From Streptococcus sanguinis (GTDB lineage Bacteria; Bacillota; Bacilli; Lactobacillales; Streptococcaceae), in contig NZ_LS483364.1 in assembly GCF_900475275.1 (NCBI RefSeq), forward strand, positions 1,798,001 to 1,862,000: a stretch of DNA of 64,000 nt. Reading direction: 5' to 3'. Shown here one piece after another: positions 54,680 through 63,798 of this stretch; position 1 is the first letter of the stretch; every line of letters starts with the position of its first letter. The position numbers and the translations under genes are program-made. Below the pieces are notes generated by a model. The model worked only from the letters and a program-made list of their open reading frames with translations, was not told the origin of the DNA and did not search any database.

Positions 54680-55651
54680 CTATCCTTCTTTCAGATAGCC
54701 AGCCGCATCTTTGGCAAAATAAGTGATAATCAAGTCTGCACCAGCCCGCTTCATACTGGTCAAAGTTTCCATGACAATGGCTTTTTCATTGATCCAGCCC
54801 TGCTGAGCTGCTGCCTTGACCATGGCGTATTCTCCACTGACATTATAGGTCACCAGAGGCAGCCGGGTTTCCTGGCGTAGCTCTCTGAGGATATCCAGAA
54901 AGGCCAGAGCCGGCTTAACCATAAGAAAGTCTGCTCCCTGCTCCTCATCACTCTTAGCTTCTCTAAGAGCTTCCAAGCGATTGGCCGGATCCATCTGATA
55001 GGTCTTGCGGTTGCCAAAGGCCGGAGCACTCTCGCCAGCATCTCGGAAAGGTCCATAAAAACTAGAGGCAAACTTAATCGCATAGGACATGATGGGAATG
55101 TCTTCAAAGCCCGCCGCATCAAGCCCCTGACGGATAGCCGCCACAAAACCGTCCATGGCATTGGAAGGCGCAATGACATCTGCTCCAGCCCTGGCTTGGC
55201 TGACAGCAACTTCTGTCAGTCTAGTCAGAGACAGATCATTGTCCACTTCCTCCCCTCGCAAAATACCGCAATGGCCGTGACTGGTAAACTCACAGAGACA
55301 GGTGTCTGCAATGACGACCGTCTCAGGGAAATGCTTCTTGATCAAACGGATAGCTTCCTGCACAATGCCATTTTCAGCTGAAGCTTGGCTGCCTATTTCG
55401 TCCTTTTCTGACGGAATGCCAAAGACGATAAAAGCCCGAATGCCCAAGTTCACACATTCCTGAACTTCTGGCAGCAAATCCTCGAGGGAGAACTGATAAA
55501 CTCCCGGCATGGAGGCAACTTCTTGCTTTTCAGTCAAGCCTTCCTTGACAAACAAGGGTTGGATAAAATCATCCACAGACAGCTTGGTTTCTCTAACCAG
55601 CTGCCGCAGACCGCTGCTTCTTCTCAGCCTGCGATGTCTATAAAATTCCAT
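54680..55651 (-). CDS. hemB: Porphobilinogen synthase HemB
   Basis: Condenses two 5-aminolevulinate to porphobilinogen. The 323 residues show the zinc cysteine cluster [16 protein letters not shown] (about residues 118-133), the Schiff-base lysine regions [18 protein letters not shown] and [12 protein letters not shown], and NVSGEYAMV. It overlaps hemD by 14 bases. Confidence 0.96.
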   Translation of the reverse strand: MEFYRHRRLRRSSGLRQLVRETKLSVDDFIQPLFVKEGLTEKQEVASMPGVYQFSLEDLLPEVQECVNLGIRAFIVFGIPSEKDEIGSQASAENGIVQEAIRLIKKHFPETVVIADTCLCEFTSHGHCGILRGEEVDNDLSLTRLTEVAVSQARAGADVIAPSNAMDGFVAAIRQGLDAAGFEDIPIMSYAIKFASSFYGPFRDAGESAPAFGNRKTYQMDPANRLEALREAKSDEEQGADFLMVKPALAFLDILRELRQETRLPLVTYNVSGEYAMVKAAAQQGWINEKAIVMETLTSMKRAGADLIITYFAKDAAGYLKEG

Positions 55652-56363
55652 GCTTCTTCTCTTCTTTCTTGATTATTTCCTTGACCATTTCCTCAACAGA
55701 AGGACTCTGGGGCTGGTAATCTACCCTATAGCCGGACTCCTCAACCGCCTGAGCCGTTGTCTGGCCAATCACTGCAATCTGATGGCTGGACGCTAGATGG
55801 GGCTTAATAGCACAAAAACTCTGCCAAGCCGATGGACTGGCAAAGGTCCAAATCACATCCTCCTGAGACAGATAGGTCTCGAGCTGGTCCTGACCAGCTG
55901 GATTTGAGGTCGTTTCGTACATAGGCCAAGCCCAGACATCATGACCTGCTTCTTTTAACTTCTCAGCCAGACTGGGATTGGACAAGCTGCTCTGGGGCAG
56001 CAAAATCTTCTGCGTCGGCAGAGCCAAATCCAGCCACTCCTGAATAAAGTCAAGACCATAGTGGCTACTGGCCTGAAAATCACAGTCTCGGCCTAGCTTG
56101 TCCAGCGCCTGACTGGTCTGCGGCCCAATGGTCGCAATCTGGTAGTCCGCTTTCAGATAGGGACTGAAAGCCTCTACTGCGACAGCACTGGTAAAAAAGA
56201 CCCAGTCGGCTTCTGGTAGAACTGCTTGGATAGCTTCTGGCAAGGGCAGAGACTGACAGCGGATGAGAGGGACATGGTGCGTCTCAAATCCTGCCTGTCT
56301 GATCTTTTCTAGCCAGGCAGAGTCCGGCGCCTGCTCTCTGGTAAAGATTATTTTTTTAACCAT
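55638..56363 (-). CDS. hemD: Uroporphyrinogen III synthase HemD
   Basis: Closes and inverts ring D to give uroporphyrinogen III. This fold is poorly conserved, but the 241-residue protein has [36 protein letters not shown] and [12 protein letters not shown] segments typical of HemD, and lies between hemC and hemB. It overlaps hemC by 16 bases. Confidence 0.88.
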   Translation of the reverse strand: MVKKIIFTREQAPDSAWLEKIRQAGFETHHVPLIRCQSLPLPEAIQAVLPEADWVFFTSAVAVEAFSPYLKADYQIATIGPQTSQALDKLGRDCDFQASSHYGLDFIQEWLDLALPTQKILLPQSSLSNPSLAEKLKEAGHDVWAWPMYETTSNPAGQDQLETYLSQEDVIWTFASPSAWQSFCAIKPHLASSHQIAVIGQTTAQAVEESGYRVDYQPQSPSVEEMVKEIIKKEEKKHGIL

Positions 56364-57268
56364 GGCATTCCCACTGCTCCCTTATCGGCTAACTGACGCA
56401 CAGCCTGCTCTGCCAATTGCTGGCCATCCTGCCCTTGAAGGCTGACAAAGACACATTGGCCGTCCTCCTTGGCCAACATGGCCTCTAATTGGTAGTCCTG
56501 ACCGTTTTTCTGGACAAAAGCAGCGATAGGGAAGGTACAGTCTGCATTCATCTGAGCCAAAACTGCCCGCTCAACTGCTACTTCAGCAGCTGTCTTCTCA
56601 TCCTGAACAGTTGCCAAGAGACTCCGCAGTTCCTCATCCTCTTCCCGGCATTCCACTGCCAAAGCGCCCTGAGAAATAGCCGGCAGACAAAGACTGGTCT
56701 CTAAAGGCTGAATGTAAAGACGGCTTTGGTCCAGCCAGCCCAAACGTTTAAGTCCAGCCATAGCCAAGACAATTGCGTCGTACTCGCCTTCTTCCAGCTT
56801 CTTGATACGTGTATCAATGTTGCCCCGCAGTGGCTTGAATGCCAAATCCGGTCTCTGAGCCTGCAACTGAACCTGCCGGCGAATGCTGCTGGTTCCTATA
56901 AGAGCGCCCTTAGGCAGGTCCGCCAGCGTCTGGCCAGCTTGACGGAAAATCAAGCAGTCCCGAACATCTTCTCGCCGACTAATCGCACCGAGCGCACAGC
57001 CCTCAGCTAGCTTGGCCGGCATGTCCTTGAGACTATGGACTGCCATATCAATCTCACCAGCCAAGAGGGCTCGCTCGATTTCCTTGACAAAGACTCCCTT
57101 GCCACCAATTTCCTGGAGGCTGACATGTGTTAGACGATCTCCTTTTGTCGTATAGGGAACGAGGACAAAGTCCCGCTCTGGATGGAGCTTCTTGAGCTGG
57201 TCCACTAACTGTTGGGTCTGGGTCATGGCCAGCTTACTCTTGCGGGTTCCTACCTTAATGACCTTCAT
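56348..57268 (-). CDS. hemC: Hydroxymethylbilane synthase HemC
   Basis: Polymerises four porphobilinogens on a dipyrromethane cofactor. The 306 residues start MKVIKVGTRKSKLAMTQTQQ and include AVHSLKDMPA, GTSSIRRQVQLQAQRPDL and the cofactor cysteine in NADCTFPIAAF. ATG 57268 with AAAGGGG upstream overlaps the hemA end by 14 bases; the longer frame start at 57307 is rejected. Confidence 0.95.
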   Translation of the reverse strand: MKVIKVGTRKSKLAMTQTQQLVDQLKKLHPERDFVLVPYTTKGDRLTHVSLQEIGGKGVFVKEIERALLAGEIDMAVHSLKDMPAKLAEGCALGAISRREDVRDCLIFRQAGQTLADLPKGALIGTSSIRRQVQLQAQRPDLAFKPLRGNIDTRIKKLEEGEYDAIVLAMAGLKRLGWLDQSRLYIQPLETSLCLPAISQGALAVECREEDEELRSLLATVQDEKTAAEVAVERAVLAQMNADCTFPIAAFVQKNGQDYQLEAMLAKEDGQCVFVSLQGQDGQQLAEQAVRQLADKGAVGMPWLKK

Positions 57269-58508
57269 CTTTTCCCCTTTCTCTATGCAAGCCAAATATC
57301 TTGGCAATCAAGGCAATGTCATAGTCTGAATGCTCTCCGACTGACAGCTCTTTGAGCTGCAAGATTGGCTCCTTCAAGACTTGGTTGATAATACTCTTCA
57401 TGTGCTTGGAAATCTGCTTTTGCTCCCGCTCTGTCAAATCTGGAATCTTACGATTAAGGCTTTCCATGGCCGAAGCTTGAGCTTCCAAAGCCTTATCCCT
57501 GATTTCCTGAATCAGAGGAATAATGCCCAGCTGCTGACGCCAATCAGCAAACTTGACCAGCTCCTCATCAATCTCCAAGGCAATCCGACCGGCAATCTCC
57601 TGCCGCTCTGCCTTATATTGCTCCAGTTGATTGGTCAGATTTTCGATATTATAGAGCTTCAGAGATGAGCTCGGATGGCAGGAACGCGGCAGACAGAGGT
57701 CAAACACGACCGCATCCACCTTAAGCATAGAGGGAAAGATAATGTATTCTTCCGTTTTAACTGCCGAAAAAACCACATCCGCATCCGCCAGCACTGCCTC
57801 CAACTCATCCCAGCCATGGGCAGATACCCTGTCCTCTGTCAGAAAAGGCTGGGCCTTGCTGACTGTCCGATTGAGCAGCATAACTGACTTGAAAGGCCGC
57901 TGTAGAGCATACTTAGTCACCAGCTGACCAATCTCTCCCAAACCGATAACAGCTACCTTTTTAGTGCTGTAATCCAGCCCCAGTCGGTCCAATTCTTGGA
58001 TAGCCGTCAGGCCGATAGAAATAGGCCGGTCATTGATCCGATAAGTATCATGCATGCACTTAGCAAAGGTCAGCGCCTGCTTGAAAGCCTGATTGAGGAC
58101 AATTCCAGTCGTACCAGCATCTTGCGCTGTCAGGAAAGCCTGCTTGAGCTGGCCCAAGACCTGACTTTCACCAACAATCTTGGATTCCAATCCGATAGAG
58201 ACCCGCAGCAGATGCCGCAAGGCCTCATCCCCTTCACGAAAGACTAAATACTCTTCCAGCTCCTTGACAGGAATCTGAAACCAGTCCGCCAAAAAATGCT
58301 TGGAATAGTAGCGGCCAGTATGCAGCTGGTCCACCACCAGATAGAGCTCGGTCCGATTGCAGGTGGACAGGATGATATTTTCCAAGATACTTTTTTCTCT
58401 TTTCAGGAGCTTTAGGGCTTTCAGCCCCTCCTGATCTGAGAAATGCGCTTTTTCCAAAATTGGCAGCGGCGTTTCCCGATGGGTCAAACCCACATATAAT
58501 AGGTGCAT
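57255..58508 (-). CDS. hemA: Glutamyl-tRNA reductase HemA
   Basis: First enzyme of the C5 pathway. The 417 residues start MHLLYVGLTHRETPLPILEK, with the catalytic cysteine in LSTCNRTELYLVV near residue 50 and the NADPH-binding KKVAVIGLGEIGQLV near residue 180. It follows the precorrin-2 dehydrogenase gene by 15 bases. Confidence 0.95.
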   Translation of the reverse strand: MHLLYVGLTHRETPLPILEKAHFSDQEGLKALKLLKREKSILENIILSTCNRTELYLVVDQLHTGRYYSKHFLADWFQIPVKELEEYLVFREGDEALRHLLRVSIGLESKIVGESQVLGQLKQAFLTAQDAGTTGIVLNQAFKQALTFAKCMHDTYRINDRPISIGLTAIQELDRLGLDYSTKKVAVIGLGEIGQLVTKYALQRPFKSVMLLNRTVSKAQPFLTEDRVSAHGWDELEAVLADADVVFSAVKTEEYIIFPSMLKVDAVVFDLCLPRSCHPSSSLKLYNIENLTNQLEQYKAERQEIAGRIALEIDEELVKFADWRQQLGIIPLIQEIRDKALEAQASAMESLNRKIPDLTEREQKQISKHMKSIINQVLKEPILQLKELSVGEHSDYDIALIAKIFGLHRERGKDEGH

Positions 58509-58523
58509 GCTTCTTTCCTTCTT

Positions 58524-58955
58524 TTAAAGTTGGTCTAAAATTGCTTCTATCTTCTTGCGAATCTCCTTGGAGCGACTAGGCGAGAGACCGTTGGTCGAGA
58601 TCATGACAGACACATCCTTCTTTCGCGCAATGGCTACATTGTAGAAGTCAGAAAAGGTCTTGTCGCCCGTATTGTTTACCAGCTGACTGGGTGCAGCATC
58701 CTCCATAATCTGACGGTTAACTTCCGCCTGATCTGTACAGGCAAAGACTAGCTTTGCGCCTTCCAAATCGCCTGTCTGGTAGGGTCTAGCTAGCCACTGG
58801 ATCTCCGCCTGTGGAATATCAGCATGCAGAGTCGGACTGACTACTGTCACAGCAGCTTGCTCAGCCAGCAGGGTCTTAATCTTCCGCGCTGCGACCTTGC
58901 CGCCTCCCACTACCACGACTTTCTTCTCTCTGATATTAATCATGACTGGATACAT
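58524..58955 (-). CDS. Precorrin-2 dehydrogenase (CysG N-terminal/Met8-like)
   Basis: Oxidises precorrin-2 to sirohydrochlorin with NAD. The 143 residues are the Rossmann part only: MYPVMINIREKKVVVVGGGK (glycine-rich loop), AARKIKTLL, and FYNVAIARKKDVSVMISTNG with SPSRSKEIRKKIE. It is shorter than SirC/YlnF-type proteins, ending just after the dinucleotide domain and part of the dimer region. Confidence 0.88.
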   Translation of the reverse strand: MYPVMINIREKKVVVVGGGKVAARKIKTLLAEQAAVTVVSPTLHADIPQAEIQWLARPYQTGDLEGAKLVFACTDQAEVNRQIMEDAAPSQLVNNTGDKTFSDFYNVAIARKKDVSVMISTNGLSPSRSKEIRKKIEAILDQL

Positions 58956-58966
58956 GCTAGCTTCTC

Positions 58967-59542
58967 CTATTTCTTTTCCCGAAAGATTTTTGCGCTGCGT
59001 TTGTAGACCGTATCTGGCTCCTCGAGCCGGTCATTGACCAATCGAGCCAGTACAAAAAAGTAATCCGACAGACGGTTGATATAGATCAAGCCGATCTCAT
59101 TGACCGCTTCATCTGCCTCTATAACAGCTACCATACGCCGCTCCAGACGTCTGGTCATGGTGCGGGCCACATGCAGGAGACTGGCAATCCGATGGCCGCC
59201 CGGAATGATAAAGCGGTCGATTTTCGGAGGGATATGCATATACTCATCCATCCGCTCCTCCAGCCAGCTGACATTGGCTGGTTCTTGCTTGTAGGGGCGT
59301 AACTCCCGCGGCGTAGCCAAGTCGCTGCCGCAGTCAAATAGATGCTGCTGGATTTCCTCGCATTCCAGACGTAGGTCATCCAAGATAGGATAGTCGCGCA
59401 TCTCAGATACGACATAGCCTAGATGAGAGCATAGCTCATCCATCGTTCCATAAGCTTCGACTCGAATATGGGTCTTGGATACTCGATCCCCACCGTAGAG
59501 CCGAGTAAACCCTTTGTCTCCGTATTTCGTATAAATTCTCAT
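58967..59542 (-). CDS. Second PduO-type cobalamin adenosyltransferase
   Basis: A 191-residue paralogue of the protein at 27478: MRIYTKYGDKGFTRLYGGDR, VEAYGTMDELCSHLGYV, QHLFDCGSDLATPRELRPYK, RFIIPGGHRIASLLHVARTM and INRLSDYFFVLARLVNDR. It overlaps cbiP by 4 bases, so it likely adenosylates intermediates of de novo synthesis, as CobA/CobO do elsewhere. Confidence 0.92.
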   Translation of the reverse strand: MRIYTKYGDKGFTRLYGGDRVSKTHIRVEAYGTMDELCSHLGYVVSEMRDYPILDDLRLECEEIQQHLFDCGSDLATPRELRPYKQEPANVSWLEERMDEYMHIPPKIDRFIIPGGHRIASLLHVARTMTRRLERRMVAVIEADEAVNEIGLIYINRLSDYFFVLARLVNDRLEEPDTVYKRSAKIFREKK

Positions 59543-61038
59543 TTTTCTTCTCTGTTTATGATTTGATAAATCTGCTCCATGTCCAAAGACTGGCGCAGGA
59601 CGTCTGCTAACTTATCATACTCTCTGTCTTTAAAGTCTTTGATACTGACAAGCTGGTCCTCTAGCGGTTCTAAGCCCTTAGCCAGACGAAGTTCATTCAG
59701 GTACTGACGAGTCCATTCTAGATTGTCAAAGACCCCATGAAGGTAAGTTCCTTGCACCTGCCCGCCATAAGCCACAGCTCCATCTGGACGCTCGGTTGCC
59801 TCACCATTTTGCTCCTTGATGATGGAAAATGGCTCCAGACGATCCGCCAGCTGGGTTTCCCCCATGTGAATCTCGTAGCCCTCTAGTTCTTGTCCCTCAT
59901 GCAGGGCTCTGACCTGAGTCGTCCGCTTGACCGGCTGAAGCACCGTCTCGGTCTCTAAAATACCCAGCCCGCTAATCTCTTCTAAGTCAGACTCTAGGTG
60001 CAGCGGATCGCTAATCTTCTGTCCCAGCAGCTGATAGCCGCCACAGATACCAAAGATTCGCACGCCCTGCTCTAGACACTCGAGAATCTCAGCTTCAAGA
60101 CCAGACTCTCTCAGATAGTTCATGTCTTCGATGGTGTTTTTGCTGCCCGGCAGAATCAAGAGGTCCGGTCGACCAATCGCATCACCAGGCTGGACATAGC
60201 GGACAGAAACATCCGGCTGGATTTCCAGACTGTGAAAATCCGTAAAGTTGGACAGGCGCTTGAGGCTGACAACTGCGATATCCAGACTCTTTCTGCTATC
60301 AAAGCGCCGACTTTTCTGTACCAATGCCACACTGTCTTCGCTGTCAATATCCAGCTGGGCATAAGGCACGACTCCGATAACCGGCACCTGGGTCAGCTCC
60401 TCAATCATATCAATACCGGACTGCAGCAGGGCCACATCGCCACGGAATTTATTGATAATAACACCCTTGATCCGCTTGCGGTCCTCAGGCGGCATGAGCT
60501 CAATCGTTCCATAGATAGAGGCAAAGACGCCGCCCTTATCAATATCCGCCACTAAAATCACTGGCGCATCAACTAACTTGGCCATGCCCATATTGACAAT
60601 GTCTCGGTCATTGAGATTGATTTCAGCTGGACTGCCCGCACCCTCAATGACGATGATATCATTCTCAGCGCCTAGCTCCTCATAGACTTCCTTAATCTTA
60701 GGCAGGAGCTGCTGCTTGTATTCATGGTATTCGACAGCATCCATATCCCGCAGTACCCGGCCTAGAAAAACAACCTGGGACTTGCGGTCAGAGGTGGGCT
60801 TGAGCAGGACTGGATTCATGCGGACATCCGGCTCTTTGCCAGCTGCCTCAGCCTGAACGACCTGAGCCCGGCCCATTTCATCTCCTTTTTTGGTGATAAA
60901 GGAATTAAGCGCCATATTCTGCGACTTAAAAGGCACCACTTCTAGGCCATCCTGCTTGAAAATCCGGCAGAGCCCTGCCGCAATAATGCTCTTCCCAGCA
61001 TCTGAGGCAGTTCCCTGTACCATCAATGATTTGACCAT
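59539..61038 (-). CDS. cbiP: Cobyric acid synthase CbiP
   Basis: Amidates four side chains of the corrin ring using glutamine and ATP. The 499 residues start MVKSLMVQGTASDAGKSIIA (P-loop-like), with VPFKSQNMALNSFITKKGDEM, LVADIDKGGVFASIYGT and the amidotransferase cysteine in RIFGICGGYQLLG near residue 330. It overlaps cbiO by 16 bases. Confidence 0.95.
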   Translation of the reverse strand: MVKSLMVQGTASDAGKSIIAAGLCRIFKQDGLEVVPFKSQNMALNSFITKKGDEMGRAQVVQAEAAGKEPDVRMNPVLLKPTSDRKSQVVFLGRVLRDMDAVEYHEYKQQLLPKIKEVYEELGAENDIIVIEGAGSPAEINLNDRDIVNMGMAKLVDAPVILVADIDKGGVFASIYGTIELMPPEDRKRIKGVIINKFRGDVALLQSGIDMIEELTQVPVIGVVPYAQLDIDSEDSVALVQKSRRFDSRKSLDIAVVSLKRLSNFTDFHSLEIQPDVSVRYVQPGDAIGRPDLLILPGSKNTIEDMNYLRESGLEAEILECLEQGVRIFGICGGYQLLGQKISDPLHLESDLEEISGLGILETETVLQPVKRTTQVRALHEGQELEGYEIHMGETQLADRLEPFSIIKEQNGEATERPDGAVAYGGQVQGTYLHGVFDNLEWTRQYLNELRLAKGLEPLEDQLVSIKDFKDREYDKLADVLRQSLDMEQIYQIINREEK

Positions 61039-61838
61039 TTTACATTTCCTCCTAGCTGCTCAAAGAAAGCAGCTTCATTTTCTGCCAGTGGCGTCTGGAT
61101 AGTCTGATGAAGCTTGACAATCCAAGGCACAGCCAAGCCTGCCTCTACTAGCAGATTTCCCTGCTGGAAGAAATCAAACTTGCTGCCCTCCGCAATCAAA
61201 TGCCCCTTCTGCAGCAGGTAGGCATAGTCACAGCAGTCATACATCAGATCCATGTCATGGCTGGATACGATGATGTTGGTCCCAGCCTGGACCAGCTTTT
61301 TCATGGTCGCTGCCATCTGGTCCCGCCCTTTGGGATCCAATCCTGCCGTAGGCTCATCAAGCAGCAGATACTTGGGCTGCAGGGCCAGCATGCCAGCAAT
61401 AGCCACCCGCTTTTTCTGGCCATAGCTCAGATACTGCAGCGGTCTGTCCTGCAGATGAGAAATGTCCATCATCTCTAAAGCCGTCGCCACTCTGCTGGTT
61501 ATCTCGTCTTCTTCATAGCCTAAGTTTTCCAAGGCCATGCCAATATCGTCCTTCACAATGGTATAAAAGAGCTGCTGCTCTGGATTCTGAAAGACCATAT
61601 TGACATGCTGCCGATACTGGAACAAGGCCTTCTTAGAGTCGCCTACAGGCTGACCATCATATAAAACACTGCCCTTCTGCGGTTGGAGCAGTCGGGTGAT
61701 GATTTTCATGATGGTAGACTTACCTGAACCGTTGACTCCCAGAATGCCAGTAATCCGGCCCTCTTCGAAGTCCATAGAAATATCGTGCAGCGTTGGATTT
61801 TCGTCATACGAAAAAGAAATATTCTTTACTTGTAACAT
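61023..61838 (-). CDS. cbiO: Cobalt ECF transporter ATPase CbiO
   Basis: ATPase of the CbiMNQO cobalt importer. The 271 residues have Walker A GVNGSGKSTIMK, Q-loop FQNPEQQLF, signature LSYGQKKRVAIAG and Walker B YLLLDEPTAGLDPKG. It has its own promoter, 62 bases after cbiQ. Confidence 0.94.
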   Translation of the reverse strand: MLQVKNISFSYDENPTLHDISMDFEEGRITGILGVNGSGKSTIMKIITRLLQPQKGSVLYDGQPVGDSKKALFQYRQHVNMVFQNPEQQLFYTIVKDDIGMALENLGYEEDEITSRVATALEMMDISHLQDRPLQYLSYGQKKRVAIAGMLALQPKYLLLDEPTAGLDPKGRDQMAATMKKLVQAGTNIIVSSHDMDLMYDCCDYAYLLQKGHLIAEGSKFDFFQQGNLLVEAGLAVPWIVKLHQTIQTPLAENEAAFFEQLGGNVKWSNH

Positions 61839-61860
61839 CTATGTTTCCTATCTACTTTCC

Positions 61861-61901
61861 ATTATAGTATAAAAGCAGTCTTATTGTAAATGCGCTTTCA
61901 T
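61861..61901 (-). promoter_or_regulatory. Promoter with cre before cbiO
   Basis: TTTACA (61890-61885) and TATAAT (61866-61861) are 18 bases apart on the minus strand. ATGAAAGCGCATTTACA (61901-61885) is a cre-like site overlapping the -35, so CcpA would compete with polymerase for the cbiO-cbiP-hem-cob operon. Confidence 0.75.
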
Positions 61902-62575
61902 TATTCACTGTGCTCTGCATCAAATCTTAGCGTCAGTACTTCATTTAAATGCTGATTATCATCTAGCAATTTAACAAAAAGAGTATTGGCTAATCTGCCC
62001 CAAGCTTGGTGTTGCTTCCTTTTATTGTAAAAGGAGAATTTCAAGTCCAAGGTATCCCGAATGGTCACAAACTCATAGAAGACCAGGAAAATAAAGCGAT
62101 ACATGAGGACAATCAAGTCTAGCAGTACCCGTGGCACATGCATGGCTTTAAAAAGCCGCAGCATCTGAGCAAAAGGCACCGTCAGGACAAAGAAATAAGT
62201 CGAAACCAAAGATGAATAGATGCGCAAGAGGATAAAAATGGTCTGCTGAACAGAAGATTGGCTGATGCCCAGATAGCCCTGACCTAAAGGCAAGGCCAGC
62301 AAGAGCTGCTCCTGACTGTTCTGATAGGTCAAGACAAAGGTCAAGAGACTAATCAGGATAAAGATACTGGCATGCAGATACCACTTCAGATAGCGCAGCC
62401 ACGGAAGCCGAGCCACATAGCAAGTCAGAGGCGCCACCAAGACGATAAGTCCTAGCTGCAGACTCCTGACACCAGAAAAGCTGGCAGCTAACAAGAGCAG
62501 ATAGATGACAAATTTATAAGCAACCGGCAGATTTTTCAGCCGATTTTGATAGGCATATTTATCAATCGCAAACAA
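61901..62575 (-). CDS. cbiQ: Cobalt ECF transporter transmembrane subunit CbiQ
   Basis: Membrane subunit linking CbiO to the CbiMN core. The 224 residues begin FAIDKYAYQNRLKNLPVAYK, with several spans and the coupling-helix region MLRLFKAMHVPRVLLDLIVL near residue 135. TTG at 62575, with AAAGGAG 9 bases upstream, gives the usual length and N-terminus; the longer frame start at 62644 has no site. Confidence 0.88.
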   Translation of the reverse strand: MFAIDKYAYQNRLKNLPVAYKFVIYLLLLAASFSGVRSLQLGLIVLVAPLTCYVARLPWLRYLKWYLHASIFILISLLTFVLTYQNSQEQLLLALPLGQGYLGISQSSVQQTIFILLRIYSSLVSTYFFVLTVPFAQMLRLFKAMHVPRVLLDLIVLMYRFIFLVFYEFVTIRDTLDLKFSFYNKRKQHQAWGRLANTLFVKLLDDNQHLNEVLTLRFDAEHSE

Positions 62576-62692
62576 GTGGAGGTACTCCTTTCTAGCTTTG
62601 TTTTTACCATGCCCCCAGTACAGAGCAGCTCCGGTCCCAAACAAGCTGAATCGCTATCAAGAACCAGAGCTCTCTCATACTGTTGAAGGCTT

Positions 62693-62998
62693 TTATTTAT
62701 GTTCAGAGTTTTCCTTTTGTTGGCCTTGCTTTTTCCCTTTGTGGTAGCCAATGACATAGAAGATGATACCCGCTCCGATACTGCCTTGCAGGGTGAAGAG
62801 CAGACTTTCTACTTCCGGACCTGCTGGCTCAAAGATTGGTGAAAACCAAGGCTCATAGTCCTTTTGGATAGAGCTAATGGTTTTTTCAGCAGCGTCATCT
62901 GTTCCACTGTATTCCACACCCTTAGGTGCAAAGATAAAGGCAGCTAGAGTGACTGCTACTGCAGCCAAGATTAAAATGATATTCTTGTATTTTTTCAT
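62693..62998 (-). CDS. cbiN: Cobalt transporter auxiliary subunit CbiN
   Basis: Small two-span membrane protein of the cobalt transporter, 101 residues: an N-terminal span ([16 protein letters not shown]), an outer loop with [16 protein letters not shown] and [20 protein letters not shown], then a second span and a Lys-rich tail. It overlaps cbiM by 4 bases. Confidence 0.95.
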   Translation of the reverse strand: MKKYKNIILILAAVAVTLAAFIFAPKGVEYSGTDDAAEKTISSIQKDYEPWFSPIFEPAGPEVESLLFTLQGSIGAGIIFYVIGYHKGKKQGQQKENSEHK

Positions 62999-63729
62999 TT
63001 GAACAGACCTGCTCTTTCTTTGACATTTTCTGAGATTAAGTTATAGAGGACAACTGTCAGCAATCCTTCTACGATAGCGATTGGGATTTGAGTAGTCAAG
63101 AAGACACCCATGAATTTCAGTGCAGAACCAACAAAGCCACTGTTAGCATCAGGGAAGACCAAACCGAGCTGGATAGAAGTTGTCGCATAAGTCGCCAAGT
63201 CCGCAATCACAGCACAGATAAAGATTGAAACCGGTGTAGAAAGCTTGATAGATTTAGCAAACTTGTAGACGAAATAACCAACAAATGGACCAACCACTGC
63301 CATTGAGAATGCATTGGCACCCAAAGTTGTCAAGCCGCCGTGAGCCAAGAGAAGGGCTTGGAAGAGCAAGCAGATGGTTCCCAAAACGCTGATAACGGAC
63401 GGGCCAAACATAGCTGTCCCCAGACCAACCCCAGTCGGATGCGAACTAGATCCTGTAACAGACGGAATCTTCAAAGAAGACAGGATGAAGATAAAGGCAC
63501 CGGACAAGGCCAACATAGTCTTGGAATTTGGATCCTCTGCAACGATTTTCTTGATGCGCATCAATCCTACTATAAAGAAAGGCAGGAATACGGCGAACCA
63601 GAAGATACACCAAAAGAGTGGAAGATAGCCTTCCATGATATGCATAGCTGACACAGACTGGGTACTCAGTACCGCCAAAATAGCCAGCAAGGCAACAAAA
63701 GTTACTTTTTTATTTTTTAATAGTTTCAT
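62995..63729 (-). CDS. cbiM: Cobalt ECF transporter substrate-binding subunit CbiM
   Basis: Metal-binding membrane subunit of the cobalt importer. The 244-residue precursor has a signal peptide ending STQSVSA, so the mature protein begins MHIMEGYLP, the conserved metal-binding N-terminus of CbiM/NikM. Other motifs are [20 protein letters not shown] and [20 protein letters not shown] 63729 with AAAGGA is chosen over the longer frame. CbiM rather than NikM is favoured by the cbiN neighbour. Confidence 0.95.
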   Translation of the reverse strand: MKLLKNKKVTFVALLAILAVLSTQSVSAMHIMEGYLPLFWCIFWFAVFLPFFIVGLMRIKKIVAEDPNSKTMLALSGAFIFILSSLKIPSVTGSSSHPTGVGLGTAMFGPSVISVLGTICLLFQALLLAHGGLTTLGANAFSMAVVGPFVGYFVYKFAKSIKLSTPVSIFICAVIADLATYATTSIQLGLVFPDANSGFVGSALKFMGVFLTTQIPIAIVEGLLTVVLYNLISENVKERAGLFK

Positions 63730-63798
63730 GTTTTTTTCCTTTTCTAAGAGCCTGAGCTCACAAGAATGAATCTTCATCCTTGAACATAGACTCTGATT

